DNA of 64,000 nucleotides from Mactra quadrangularis (taxonomy: Eukaryota > Mollusca > Bivalvia > Venerida > Mactridae): contig CM046294.1 of NCBI GenBank assembly GCA_025267735.1, forward strand, positions 37,851,222 to 37,915,221, given 5' to 3'. Shown piece after piece: positions 32,127 through 43,605 of the stretch. The notes beneath the pieces were generated by a model. That model was given only the letters and a program-made list of their open reading frames with translations, was not told where the DNA came from and did no database searches. A program made the translations under genes and the position numbers. The stretch's first letter is position 1, and each line of letters begins with the position of its first letter.

Positions 32127-33295
32127 GTATGTCAATTATTAATCTTTCAATGGCATAATTATCATTAACAAGTAGTTAAATTGAGTTTAACATACTGACC
32201 GTATTTGTGTTTTCAATTTTGGTTGCAAAGAATATTATTTTTCTTGTATATTTTTATAGGGAATAAATTATTTCCTAATTAATTAAAAATAAAATGTAGC
32301 CATTTATCGAGTGGCGGTTTCAAACTTTTGAGTAGTGTATAGTTTAACTACATGTATGTTGCATAAATTAGCTTTTCTTTCCAAAGAATTAATTTCGATT
32401 TGAATGATCAGGGTACTACTCTGACAAATTTTAGGAGCACACTGTACATACATAGTCACTGTTGTACCACTTTTTTATGTCGGATTGGTTTTAATTATAC
32501 ATGTCAATGTTTGAAATTTGATATTCCCTGTATAGAATATTTGATGGGGGTTAGTGGGGGGGGGGGAATTTCCTACGTATATACATGATGTATGTAGTCA
32601 TTTAATGGGTATTTGATTTTTTAAAATAAGAATTCGGTGTCGTGAATTTTGTGAGGTTTTTATGGTTACTTGAAATACGATCAGACTCTTTGTATTTTGT
32701 AGCACACCACGTGACCCGTCGGTCGAATCTAGTCTGAAGCGGATCCTGTTTCCATAAATGCATAACACAAAAACAAAACAACATCACTAATGATTTGGTC
32801 GAGCAGTTACGATGCTGTATTGCTTTAATGACAATATTCTATATTACAAAGGTCACTCGGCTTTGATTTTCGGGGTCAGATTACTCTCGTATTCATAAGA
32901 CGTTTAAACATTGTCATAAATAATGGTTACAGAGACCAAGTCCCCTGATTACTTACCGCGTGATTAGGTTAAATTATTTTATTCCTCCAAATAGGAGAGC
33001 AAAACATATATACAAAAAGTAGTTTTTACACTGTGTACTCTTTAATATAAAACATACTTAAACATGATGAAAAGTACAGAACGAATTCCGTCAACTACAA
33101 TACATAAACATACACCAAACTATTTTCTGACAGTGATGGCTGTCCTATCGAAACAATAAATAAAACAACATCGGGGCAACACGGTTAATTAAAGGGACAT
33201 GAACCAAAGAAACAAGACCCTAGTAAGATTGAGAATCTTGATAACCTATGGGTACGAGAATGTTGATCTACTAGTAGCTCTTTTGGGAGTCTTTT
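32127..33295. other. Stretch without recognised genes
   Basis: AT-rich; contains a poly-G run near 32558 and the dispersed motif GAGAATCTTGATAACCTATG at 33229. No exon or repeat end can be supported. Confidence 0.4.
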
Positions 33296-33496
33296 CACTC
33301 CGCTGATTAGTGCAGTCGACAAATTGGCGCAACGGAATTATACCACCCTCGCAGGTACCCATTTACACCTGGGTGGAGTGAAGCAATCGCAGGTAAATTT
33401 CTTACTCAAGGAAATTCACAATGCCCCTAGTGGGATTCGAACCCAGGACATCTCGACCCCTAAAGGCGCGTCCACCACTAGATCACTGCTCCTACG
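33296..33496 (-). repeat. SINE family C copy
   Basis: The forward strand reads ATTTACACCTGGGTGGAGTG and AGTGGGATTCGAACCCAGGA (reverse of core and B box), ending at the head near CCACTAGATCACTGCTCC. It matches the copy at 15.6 kb over about 200 bp. Confidence 0.75.
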
Positions 33497-34265
33497 CAAT
33501 GGCAGTAGTTAGCGTACCTAGGATCCGTTTTAAATTAGTTCGAGAATAATTTATCATTGTAATAAATATTTATCAAAGAGCAAAGGGGAGCAACTCTGAA
33601 ATACGTGATCTAGTATTTCATATCGGATTGTCTCCCTTTTTTATTTTTAGATGAATGCAAAGTAAGTCTTTCCTATATTATGCAGCGTGTATCCTGGTCC
33701 GTAATCATTAAGTATACTGTTAATGTCATATTATGTTTAGAAACACGGAAACAAGGAAATTCAAGTTTCACTTTTGTGCTTTTCTAGATCTAGATAAAAG
33801 AACATTGCATATCCTAGTACAAAAATGCATTCACAATTTATGTTTGCCAGTTGTTTATGATGTGTTTAATAATTCTTGTTCTATATATCATTATTACATG
33901 ATTCCTTATATAAATGTTATTTGATATTTTTGACTGTTTTGTGCTCTGTCGTCACCCTTTGTTACTTGAAATGTTACAGTACTGATATGAGTGAAAGTGA
34001 CTGGAACCGGAAGTTTGGGCTTTACCAGGGTCTTTCAAATGGATCAAGCGTCCATCGATCTCAATCATAAACTAGACGTTAACATGTCAACAACCAAACT
34101 ATTATGATAGGGTAACGTAATTTATCGATGGTTAAATTGACAGAGTTAATTTTCTATAACTAACGGATATATTTGCAGAACTGTTTTCTTGTTCTTTTAT
34201 CTCTTGCAAGTGCTTTTAAACCGTAATTGGTCAGGTAATAAAACGATTGTTTCATATGTGATTTG

Positions 34266-34395
34266 GGAACAGACAAACAGTCGTCCTTCGTTGTCGGGAA
34301 TAGTGTTTTGAACTGTTGCCCTCTGCATACCACCTCGGGAAACAGTTCAAAACATTATCCCCTCCACCTTGGTCCAACAGTTTGACTGTTTCCAA
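34266..34395 (+). repeat. Inverted-repeat element of about 130 bp
   Basis: GGGAATAGTGTTTTGAACTG pairs with CAGTTCAAAACATTATCCCC, and the outer CAAACAGTC pairs with GACTGTTTCC. It is probably a small MITE or hairpin. A family F left-end fragment (CATTCGGAACAACCTCGACG) follows at 34482-34585. Confidence 0.55.
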
Positions 34396-35059
34396 GTCAC
34401 GTATTAAATAACTAACCAGCACAAAAAACTAGGATTGGTGAATGGGCTGTCGTAAAATGAAAATAATGTGTGTTGACGCGACATTCGGAACAACCTCGAC
34501 GAAATCAGGCGTAGTAGGAATACAACCAGGTTATAAGGTCCGGCGATTGTCATTTTCATGTCAACATTTAATAACAAGAAAAAATTAATGCAAAGCATTA
34601 AATACCGCCGTATAGTGATAATATTATGTGTACATAAATCAAAAGAGAAAACAAAGATATATGCGGCAAAGAGTACAAAATTCTGTATTCTGAGGTATAA
34701 TACAGAACATGTAAAGTGTTCCATGATTAAATGGCACAGTGTATAAATCTATATATTTACTACATTATTCCTGTTAACAAACTTAAAAAATACGGCTTAT
34801 TGGCCACTAATTACAGCAATAAATTTATGTTTACTAAAATGTACTCGCATGTCTACGTGTTTTAGTCTATACCAGTGTTTAGAAAAGAAGATGGTTAGCG
34901 ACTTCTTGGAGAAACTCCTTTTAAATATGATATATAAATGTTTTAAAGAATAAATGAAAATTATGTATACGAAAACACGCCAGATTTTACACCATGCATT
35001 TAGCGCTTCGTATACGATAAACCCGATCTAAATTTACCACGAGTCTATAGCAAATCTGA

Positions 35060-35165
35060 GGTGCGTTCAACAATGCGAGCGCTCGGGGCGACATCGAGCG
35101 CCCGCGTTCTGAACGCGGGCGATCGCGCGGGCGCTCGCGATACAGCTCGAGAGGTGTTTCGCTTA
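35060..35165 (+). other. Isolated CpG-rich palindromic island
   Basis: In a strongly AT-rich setting about 100 bp is dense in CG and CGCGGGCG motifs. CCCGCGTTC pairs with GAACGCGGG across two bases, and GCGAGCGCTC near the start pairs with GGCGCTCGC near the end. No gene start with an open frame follows. Confidence 0.7.
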
Positions 35166-35702
35166 TAAATTGTTAAATAAATTCCGGTAAATACCGTTTC
35201 GTTTTGGTATCGGTACTCAAATCGGTACATTGAAAAAAATATAGCAGATTTAAAATAACCAAATACGAAATATCCAATGCTTTAATCTCAAGCCTTCGGT
35301 GTATTTATCGTATTTCAAAGGGATTTACATCGATCTAAATTTCGGTTTAGTATATCATATAAGCTAGTGTGTCAGATGCTGAATATTATACATGTGCCGC
35401 GTAAATGAAATTTGTTTTCATTTTATCACGACCATATCTAAATATAAAAAAAATATATCAAAGAATTTTTCTGAAAAGTGGACGCAAACTTGTGTGTTAC
35501 TTGATCCACATAAACTACCCACGCAATGCATGTGATACACTAAATGTACCCTTTATTTGGTACAGTAAATTGATTCACTATGATTTATGTATGGTAAAAA
35601 ATATGAAAGATCTTGTGTATCAGCAGAAATAATTTTGATTCACCCACCCGCTTTTTTAATAATGTGCTGTTTGACTTCGTCTTGGATTTTTATAGCGAGC
35701 GC

Positions 35703-37380
35703 TGTTGAACCTCATTTTTCACAACCCGTGTTTTTCACAACATGTGAAAAACGCGTACGCAATTTTCACAACTTGTGAAAAACACGTTAGTAATTTTCAT
35801 AAGTTGTGAAAATTGCGTACGCGTTTTTCACAAATGAGCAATGTGAAAATTACGTTAGACATATTTTTCGATTTTTAGTCCCAACGCAATTTTCACAACA
35901 TGGGTCAATATCATAGTATATCTTAAAGTATATAATAAACAAAACTAATGTTTCAGTTACTTTCAAATATTTTACTTAGATGGTTAACCTCGCGACATGG
36001 GCGCAATATATCACAACCACCCTAAGGTCTTCAACAAGCCAGTATTGTTCCTTATTTAACCACCTTTACGTACAATCAACCACTTTAGCACATAGAGAAG
36101 CCATCTTAAGGTACATAGTAAGCACACATGCCCCACGGTACTGTTACAATGTCCGTATTAACAAGTTTCGCATCTAAAGCAACCGCTTCGAGGTCCATAG
36201 CAGCTGCTCAAGCACACTTAGCAACAGTTTCATTATCCATTGTATTTTCCCCTTATGCTTCTAGCACACACTTAGGTCCTAGCATCCTACGTTACGCTTC
36301 CTAGCAACGAATATCAATGCTAACACTGATGTCCATAGCAACTTCTATCGAGCCTAAGTCGTTTAAGTCGAGATAAGGGATTCAAACTAGCGACTCTTGG
36401 GGCATGAAGCATGAAGCACATAACCCTATTTATTACGCATAGATGGCAACATGAAGATTCTACAGTATTTCATATTTTGGTAAGATATACCGTTGGTAGA
36501 AAATGTTTACATGTTGGGAAGATGCATGCATATTAAACCTAAATAAATATGATTGTAGCTTATGTAATTGATACATAAAATTAAAGGTCATTGTATTCTT
36601 ATTTATGCAAACATTTGTCAATTGTGAGTCATATTTTGTAACACAGTGGTCATTTTCAGAGGCACATATTTCATTGTCAGATTTGTTACCGTCGCTCAAT
36701 ACTGGAATTCATATGTTGTAAGAATAGTAACACACTTGCTGTGAAAGTGTGCCAATGAAGCCTCGAAGCGGGCAGTATATTCCAGTATTGAGCAAGTTTA
36801 ACATATTGATACTCGTTTTTCACCAACGTGTTCTTCACAGGTTGTGAAAACGCGTTCTGTGAAAAATGAGGTTCAACATTGAACCTCATTTTTCACAAAC
36901 CGTGATTTTCACAAGTAATGAGGTTCAACGATTGATAGAACCCGTTTTGTAATAAAAACCCGAACTGTAATAATTAATACAAAACTTTATATTGTAAATA
37001 CATGTACCTATCATGTCAACCTGATGGTGACAAATAGACCCATTGGGTCGGGTGTTTATCTGTAAATACTCTTCATGTTGTTTTCATGTTTGTAATATTA
37101 TCATAACACATTTCACGAAAATAAATAATTTACTTGCTTACTTTTACTTACTTACAAATTTACTTACTTACAGCTGGCAACTAAAAAACTAACATGTGTG
37201 AAAAATACGTTCATACCAAAAAACTCAAATTTTTTAAACACTTTTTTCGTCAATTTTGAAATTGTGAAAATGCGTTTCTATGCTTGTATGAAATTTGTAT
37301 GCTAACGTTTTTTTCACACAAGTTGTACGCGTTTTTCACAAGTTGTGAAAAACACTGGTTGTGAAAAATGAGGTTCAACA
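35703..37380 (+). mobile_element. Cluster of TTCACAA-palindrome elements bounded by TGTTGAACC ends
   Basis: Starts TGTTGAACCTCATTTTTCAC (35703) and ends GTGAAAAATGAGGTTCAACA (37380). The same ends occur inside at 36860-36878, directly followed by an inverted start at 36879, and again at 36917-36929. It therefore reads as two or three elements fused end to end. Near the ends are many short palindromes of the type TTTTCACAANNTGTGAAAA with ACGCGTACGC between them. The middle has no coding potential. Confidence 0.65.
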
Positions 37381-39788
37381 GAGCTCCGAATGTATTTCAC
37401 ATTTTTGAGTTTTTGGTTTCAGTTAATTATGCTGTTTAATTTATGAGAAATTAAATCAAACTTATTTGTGAAAATAAAACGATTATTTTAACTTTGCTAG
37501 AGCTATGTTAATTGACGTAAATAGTGTAAAATGTATATTTATTATACTCTTCTTCGATGACTTATAGTCATTAGCTTCAAAGCAACTGGCGTAAAGTGAA
37601 CGATGCAGCTCATTCAAAATTTTGCTCTGGTATAAGCAATTTGGAAGCAGATTGATTTATTTCTATACATAAACAAAAGTAGTGTATACCTTATAGTAGC
37701 CAAGATTTTTCACTTTAACAACATTACTCTTAGACCATAAAATGTTCATTTACGCTACATTACGCCTAACATACTTTATGTACATCGGTCTTCATTCGGA
37801 ACTACCTCGGCGATCATCTACGAAGATATACTGCGGAAGTCAGACGTAGTAGGAATACAAGTATTAGCATTTCCAAAAATGCTTGAAATCGTCGTTTAGC
37901 CATGTGTGACATTAAAATCAATATAGATTTGTATGTTCGATCATTTCCATATGAAGTACTTCCAGCTAGCAAAGATTTAATGAATCTAGGCACAGTAGTA
38001 AGCAACTTATCCAAGGCATAAACCTTAACCTAACTATGACACCAAGGTGTCAGAACTAGAAGCGCGCATCTTGACCTAGGCAATTTCCATACATAAAATT
38101 GAGAAAACCTGGATGAAGCTGTTGTTTAGTTATCAAGGAAAAAAGTTTTTTATTAGTCAACAACAGTCAGTGTATAAACACAAACGCTATACACATCAAA
38201 AGTTCTCCAACCATGTACCATGAATGTCACTAAGAAACTCATCGAGATATTGAGCAGGCATGAAGTGGCTTACAGAAGGATGGACGCCATACCATCATAT
38301 TATTTAAGTTTCACTTCGACCTTAAATAGGTTATCGTCAATATGGTGTGAAGTAGAAATAAGAAAAGAGATATTTGCAGCATTTTAAGTTGATATGATTT
38401 AAAGAATGAAATAAAACTATGAAGATATGTGGCTTAATGCTTAATGTTTAATGCTTCTTTGAGGCTTATTAGTTAAGACAGTGATATTTTTACATCAGTT
38501 TCAATAACTGGAAATCTGGGATTTAAAATAAAGGCTACTTGCATTTAACAAAATAAAGCCTTTTTTTTTAAATTTTTAAAAATGTTAATCGATATTTGTG
38601 TAGTTTATTATAATAATGTCCATTCCCAGTTAACAAAATAATCATTGTCGTTGGAGTAAAATAATTATTAAACAATTTAGACTCCATTTCGTCTCCAATT
38701 CGTGTACGAAATGGACTTTGGTACGATAATTTGTAGGAATTCGGCAATAAAACAATCAAAGTAAAACAGTTTTTAAATATTTATCGATATTTGTGTAGTA
38801 TATTATATACTATGTTCATTTTCAGTCAACAAAATAAATATTATCATTGGAATATAAGAGTTATTAAACAATTAAAACTCCATTTCGCCATAAAATCTCC
38901 ATTTCGTCCATTTCGCCTCAAAATCTCCATTTTGTGTTTTAGTCATACCGGTCTACGCATAATTAATCAGCTGTGTGCCCCTCGCAAGGATAATCGAAAC
39001 ATTTGAATGCGTTTGAGAAATTCTGCTTAATTTCTCCGGCTAAATAACAATTTTATCCTTTAAAAAGACACTTAAGTCTTATATGTTACTATTCTTTATG
39101 TAAAATTATATTGTTATGATAGAATTTACACTAACTGAGTGATTGGCGGCCCTGCTCAACTTATGTTAACATTGAGCGAGGTTGATTCATTCTACACACT
39201 GTTAGGCCACTTTAAATAAATCGAATGAATATGTGATAACCAGACATGTTCCGACTACGCACGTACAAATGCATTATAACGGTAGAATGAACAGTTCACA
39301 TGACCATTTCACATTAATAAAACTTTATTTTAATGATAGGCAAACAAGATAATTCAATACAAGAATTTGTTCTGTACCATATTCCGTCAGCTAATCGAAC
39401 GTAGAAATATATTAATAAACTCGCTCGGAAATAGGGAAGATAGGTTGTTGTTTTTCAACAAAAGCTAGCTTTCTTCAATAAATGAACATGTTACGAATAG
39501 GCATGAATGTTTTTTTCTGGTTTTATATTGTTACTCCTTGAAATTGATACCCGTTCATATATCGATAATGATATTTTCTTGTATTACAAACAGGTAACCG
39601 TATAATACACGCCGTGGACGATTCCATACACGCACCCCTTTTTTTGCTTCTCGACGTCATCATTTTGGTCATGTGACCTCTAATGCAACGTTCTGATTGG
39701 CTAAAGACAGCCGGTGTCGACACAAAAATGCTCAAATCTTGATAATTGTTATTATCGTCGTACAGGACGACGATAACAAATGTACAAC
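37381..39788. other. Stretch without recognised genes, one local duplication
   Basis: A family F left-end fragment is at 37795-37862 (CGGCGATCATCTACGAAGAT). A diverged tandem duplication spans 38581-38700 and 38772-38890 (both have ATCGATATTTGTGTAGT and ACTCCATTTCG, about 190 bp apart). The remainder is unassigned. Confidence 0.5.
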
Positions 39789-40070
39789 CAGTAGCGTGTT
39801 CAGTTACCGCGAACGTTACAAAACGATAATCTCAGACATATTTAGACGTACGCTATTTTGAAACTACCGGTGTTGAAGTACACAAGTATAAGATTGTTTA
39901 GGCATTGAGTGATGTTTCGTTTTTAGTCCGTAAATTTTGAAACATCACTCATTGCCTTAACGATCGCATATCTGTGTATTAGATTAGATTATTCGCAGCG
40001 AATGACCGAGGAATTCCAAATGTATCGTTATGTAACGTCTAACATTTAGTGTAATTGAACACGCGACAGG
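39789..40070 (-). mobile_element. Composite palindromic MITE (family A), copy 2
   Basis: The ends CAGTAGCGTGTTCAGTTACC and AATTGAACACGCGACAGG are inverted. The interior is in the opposite orientation to copy 3 and lacks part of one inner arm, so its left side goes straight to CTCAGACATATTTAGACG. It appears to sit in a family F element whose right part continues at 40071-40284. Confidence 0.75.
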
Positions 40071-40284
40071 TTATTACGTCCAGCGACTGTAATTTTCATT
40101 TCAACATATAATGATAACATTGTTACACGCTCTAGCACATCATTTCATCAGGACAATGTCTCACACGTCGTATTTCTGTGCAAGTCAGACTATATTACCA
40201 TAAAACCAAATTTATATAGATCTACTTTTTCACCTTGCGTAGAAGATCGCCGAGGTAGTTCCGAATGATCGGTCTTATTCCTTT
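40071..40284 (+). mobile_element. MITE family F, right part
   Basis: Matches the full copy at 42723-43002 from CCAGCGACTGTAATTTTCAT through CAATGTCTCACACGT and CTACTTTTTCACCTT to the end GATCGCCGAGGTAGTTCCGA. The left end is missing or displaced by the element at 39789. Confidence 0.65.
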
Positions 40285-40491
40285 AAATGTAAACACGTTT
40301 CGTGTGGTGATACATTGTACTAGCATCACGGTGGTCGAGCTAAAATTCCAAAGAGCTTGAATCCTAGTTTACGGTGAGTTTCCCAAGTATACCGCTAGCA
40401 AGCGCTTTGGGCCTTAGTATCCTTAATTTGAAATCACATACGTATTACTTTTGGCGTAAGAAGGGTACCAGGGCACAAAGCGCTAGGTAGC

Positions 40492-40581
40492 GATATGATT
40501 CAATCTCTCATACAGAGTTGTCGATCCTTACAGAGATCACTGTAAGGATCGACAACTCTGTATGAGAGATTGGATATGATT
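40492..40581 (+). mobile_element. 72-bp perfect hairpin flanked by 9-bp direct repeats
   Basis: 40501-40533 and 40540-40572 are exact 33-bp inverted copies around a 6-base loop (AGATCA). Immediately outside are identical 9-mers GATATGATT at 40492-40500 and 40573-40581. The layout is that of an inserted foldback element with a target-site duplication. No other copy of the arm sequence was seen in the window. Confidence 0.8.
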
Positions 40582-41120
40582 AGGAAACTCTCCTACGTTT
40601 AACACTCCTTTAAGTAACGTCGTTAATACTACAGCCAAAAGACGTTGACCAATTTAACTTTTACAGACAATGATCCAAAAAGTTTATTTATGGCATATTG
40701 TAAAGCACAACCTCTCTTGAACAACACTAACTAGGAGATTCTAAAATTGGTTGCTGTTCAGAGGTTGTTGTTCTGCAGAGGTTAAAGTCAATTAAAAGTA
40801 TGCAAAAAGAAATATCAAAATACATAGTTGTGTTGAGGATTTGTTCTGTAGAGGACGCTTTGCAGAGGTTATACTGTACATTATTATCGTACTTAACTAT
40901 TCAGCGATATTGTACACTTTTCAAAAATGGTCGGACGTTCTAATTACAACTTCTAACTCTTCGGGAAAAACTGGTCAAAGCCTTTGGAATTTTAGCTTGA
41001 CGAGTCACGTGACGGCAGTGGTTTATGAGTGACGTAAATGTGTGAGGAGTTTGGGCATCACCAATTGAATGTCAATATATTGCAACGGTTTTCTGATCTG
41101 AAACGCCTAAAGACAACACT

Positions 41121-41500
41121 TCTTAACCCATTCGGAACACCTCAACCTTTCATGAATGAATAATCTCGGAAGGATTCGTGGGCGTCCACATAGAGTTATT
41201 GCTACGTACGCGAGGCGAAGCACATGTGAAGCACGTACTAGTCAATGCAAAATAGTACTTGTCGTAAACACACAAGGCTTTGTAAAACACGCGTTTGCAT
41301 TTCATATTGGTGACTATGTATTGTTCAGCGTTATCAAGAACTCGAGTATTTCAAATTTATGAACTATGTAAACTATGAATGTTTACTTCGATACCGGTTA
41401 TTGTTTCAACATTTGACACAAAGGTAGTTTCATAATGGCGTCTAAATAACTCCGAGGTTATTAGTAGTGAATTGTCGAGGTGTTCCGAATGATCTTAACC
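41121..41500 (+). mobile_element. MITE family H copy 2, intact, with 8-bp target duplication
   Basis: The element 41129-41492 begins CATTCGGAACACCTC and ends GAGGTGTTCCGAATGA. It is flanked by identical TCTTAACC at 41121-41128 and 41493-41500. An 8-bp duplication is usual for hAT-type transposons, so mobilisation by a hAT transposase is a reasonable inference. Confidence 0.8.
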
Positions 41501-41506
41501 TTGAGT

Positions 41507-41702
41507 CAGGTAGTCTGTTCAATTATCCCGAACGTTCTATAACGTTAGGATCGGAACAACTCAACCCAAAGACAACTCAACCCGAGACAGCTCAATCCCT
41601 TACTAACGGGTCGAGTTGGCCAACTTTTGGTTGAATCATCTTAAGAGTTGAATTGTCCCTTACCCGTAACGTTCGCTAACAGTCGTTACTGAACACGCCG
41701 AG
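41507..41702 (+). mobile_element. MITE family G copy 3
   Basis: The ends AGTCTGTTCAATTATCCC and GTCGTTACTGAACACG are inverted. The interior has CGGAACAACTCAACCCAAAG and GACAACTCAACCCGAGAC. It starts six bases after the target duplication of the family H copy. Confidence 0.75.
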
Positions 41703-42077
41703 GGATTCAAAATGAGAACTGGGTCCAAGGTTAGAATACTAAAAAGGTGACTCCATACTCAAAACTAAGTTCAGTTCTCAACAGTTTTTTTCAATGTGAA
41801 TCAGGAAGCGTCTTAGAAAACGCAAGTAAGAAGCTAGCAGTATGTTTAGTGCGTACAAAAAAACAAAACGTGTTTTGGTAAACATTAAAATTGAGACAAT
41901 TCATTTCAGCGGTAAGCAGTATTGAAAATAAAATTTGTGTAATTCATTTTAACAAAATTAGCATGGTTGATAAACAACCACCCGGTAAATCATGCTTGTT
42001 ATAATAGAACGCTTTCCATTACACCAACAACTAAGACACTTGTAATACATATCACAATTGTTTATTTTAAAGTCATC

Positions 42078-42383
42078 CAGTAGCGTGTACAGTTATCGCG
42101 AACGTTACATAACGATACATTCGGAACTCCTTGGCCATTCCCTGCGAATAATCTAATACACAAATATGCGATCGTTAAGGCAATGAGTGGTGTTTCAAAA
42201 TTTACGGACTAAACACGAAATATCACTCAATGGCTACACGATCATATATTTGTTTACTTCAACACCGGAAGTTTCTAAAGCGTCTAAATATGTCCGAGAT
42301 TATTCGCAGCGAATGGCCGAGGAGTTCCGAATGTATCGTTAAGTAACATTTTGTAACGTTCGCGGTAACTGAACACGCTACTG
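42078..42383 (+). mobile_element. Composite palindromic MITE (family A), copy 3, most complete
   Basis: The outer ends CAGTAGCGTGTACAGTTATC and GGTAACTGAACACGCTACTG are inverted. The inner element is bounded by CATTCGGAACTCCTTGGCC and GGCCGAGGAGTTCCGAATG. The inner hairpin is GGCAATGAGTGGTGTTTC with its reverse. The segment TTTACTTCAACACCGG plus AGTTTC and GCGTCTAAATA also occurs in family H. Confidence 0.82.
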
Positions 42384-42508
42384 GGCATCCCTTGTCGAGG
42401 GTTAATTCATTGTATTGTTATTATAAACAGTGTTTTGTTTTTTTGTACGCACTATAATGATATTTCTGTTTTTCAAGGAACTAGCTTACACTCGTCATAA
42501 ATTTGTAT

Positions 42509-42647
42509 AGTTCGTTTTTTCTCAACCATCAAAACATGAATAATTTCACGGTGACTTCGTGCTCTTTGTGTAACACTTGTGATGTAGAGATATTGTGTAA
42601 TCATTCACCGTGAAATTATTCAAACTGACAGTTGAGAAAAACGGACT
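42509..42647 (+). mobile_element. TA-flanked short MITE, family I copy 1
   Basis: AGTTCGTTTTTTCTCAACC, GAATAATTTCACGGTGA and their reverse (TCACCGTGAAATTATTC, GTTGAGAAAAACGGACT) form arms of about 45 bp around about 50 bp. The flanks are TATA on both sides, as expected of Tc1/mariner-type MITEs. A second copy is at 43183-43439. Confidence 0.7.
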
Positions 42648-42722
42648 ATATTTGGAGTTTTGAGTATGAAATCTCTGTTCAAGTATTGTAACCTCGGTCC
42701 AAGATCAAGTGATCCAAAACCT

Positions 42723-43010
42723 CATTCGGAACATCCTCGGCGATCATCTACGAAGATATATCTCGGAAATCAGACGTAGTAGGAATACAACCAGGTCATC
42801 GGGTCCGGCGACTGTCATTTTTATGTCAACGTTTAATAATAACATTGTTATACGCTTTATCACTTCATTTCATCTGTACAATGTCTCACACGTGTAGTTC
42901 AGACTATATTATCTTAGCAACCAAAATTCCTAGATCTACTTTTTCACCTTATGATATCCGAGGAGTATCTGCGTAAAAGATCGCCGAGGTAGTTCCGAAT
43001 ACCCAAACCT
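42723..43010 (+). mobile_element. MITE family F, full copy with near-perfect 8-bp target duplication
   Basis: The ends CATTCGGAACATCCTCGGCG and CGCCGAGGTAGTTCCGAATA are inverted. The flanks CAAAACCT (before) and CCAAACCT (after) differ at one base. The ends are close to those of family H. Confidence 0.75.
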
Positions 43011-43133
43011 ATGGAAAATGTGTATTGTCTATGTATTCAATGCCAATATTAAGCTGTTATAGTTTTTAACTAATTCAGTTTTCTCAAACTTGCCAAATGA
43101 TCCAGTAGTCAAGTATAATAATTGGTGCTAATC

Positions 43134-43605
43134 TTTTTTGTTGGGTTGAATGCCGAAGCAACACATTGTGAAGGTTATATATTGTCCGTTTTTTCTCAAC
43201 TGTCAAAGCTTGAATAATTTTATTGTGACTGAATCCATTGTTTTTTTTAATTGGCCGCCTAATTGTTATTAAAAATATGTTGACTAAAACATATCATACG
43301 GCATGAGCAGCTTTAATTGATCATAATACACACTTTCGTAAATTCATGGATGTATTACGATTATAGTTTCAACAACACACATTCACCGTGTAATTATTCA
43401 TGCTATTGCTATGACAGTTGAAAAAATAAAACAAACATTTAACGACGGTCGTCAACCTCCTCACCCTTTCTGGAAGAGCTAAATCTCTGGATTTAGCAGT
43501 TAACCACTTTTTAAGCACAAATTTACTTCCTTCAGTGTCTGACAACTGTCCTATAAGATTTACAATCAGTTGTAGGAGGGAGAATATCCGTAGACATTAT
43601 TTCAA
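43134..43605 (-). repeat. SINE family B interrupted by MITE family I (43183-43439)
   Basis: The SINE tail (TTGGGTTGAATGCCGAAGCA) stops after GGTTATAT at 43182. The body resumes with AACGACGGTCGTCAACC at 43441, so the MITE between (CCGTTTTTTCTCAACTGTCA to GACAGTTGAAAAAAT) inserted into an existing SINE. The SINE head is worn. Confidence 0.75.

Noticed and set aside
35703..37380. CRISPR-like or operator-like array suggested by repeated TTCACAA palindromes
   Set aside because: The repeats are irregular and lie at inverted element ends in a eukaryotic genome; a transposon end structure explains them better.
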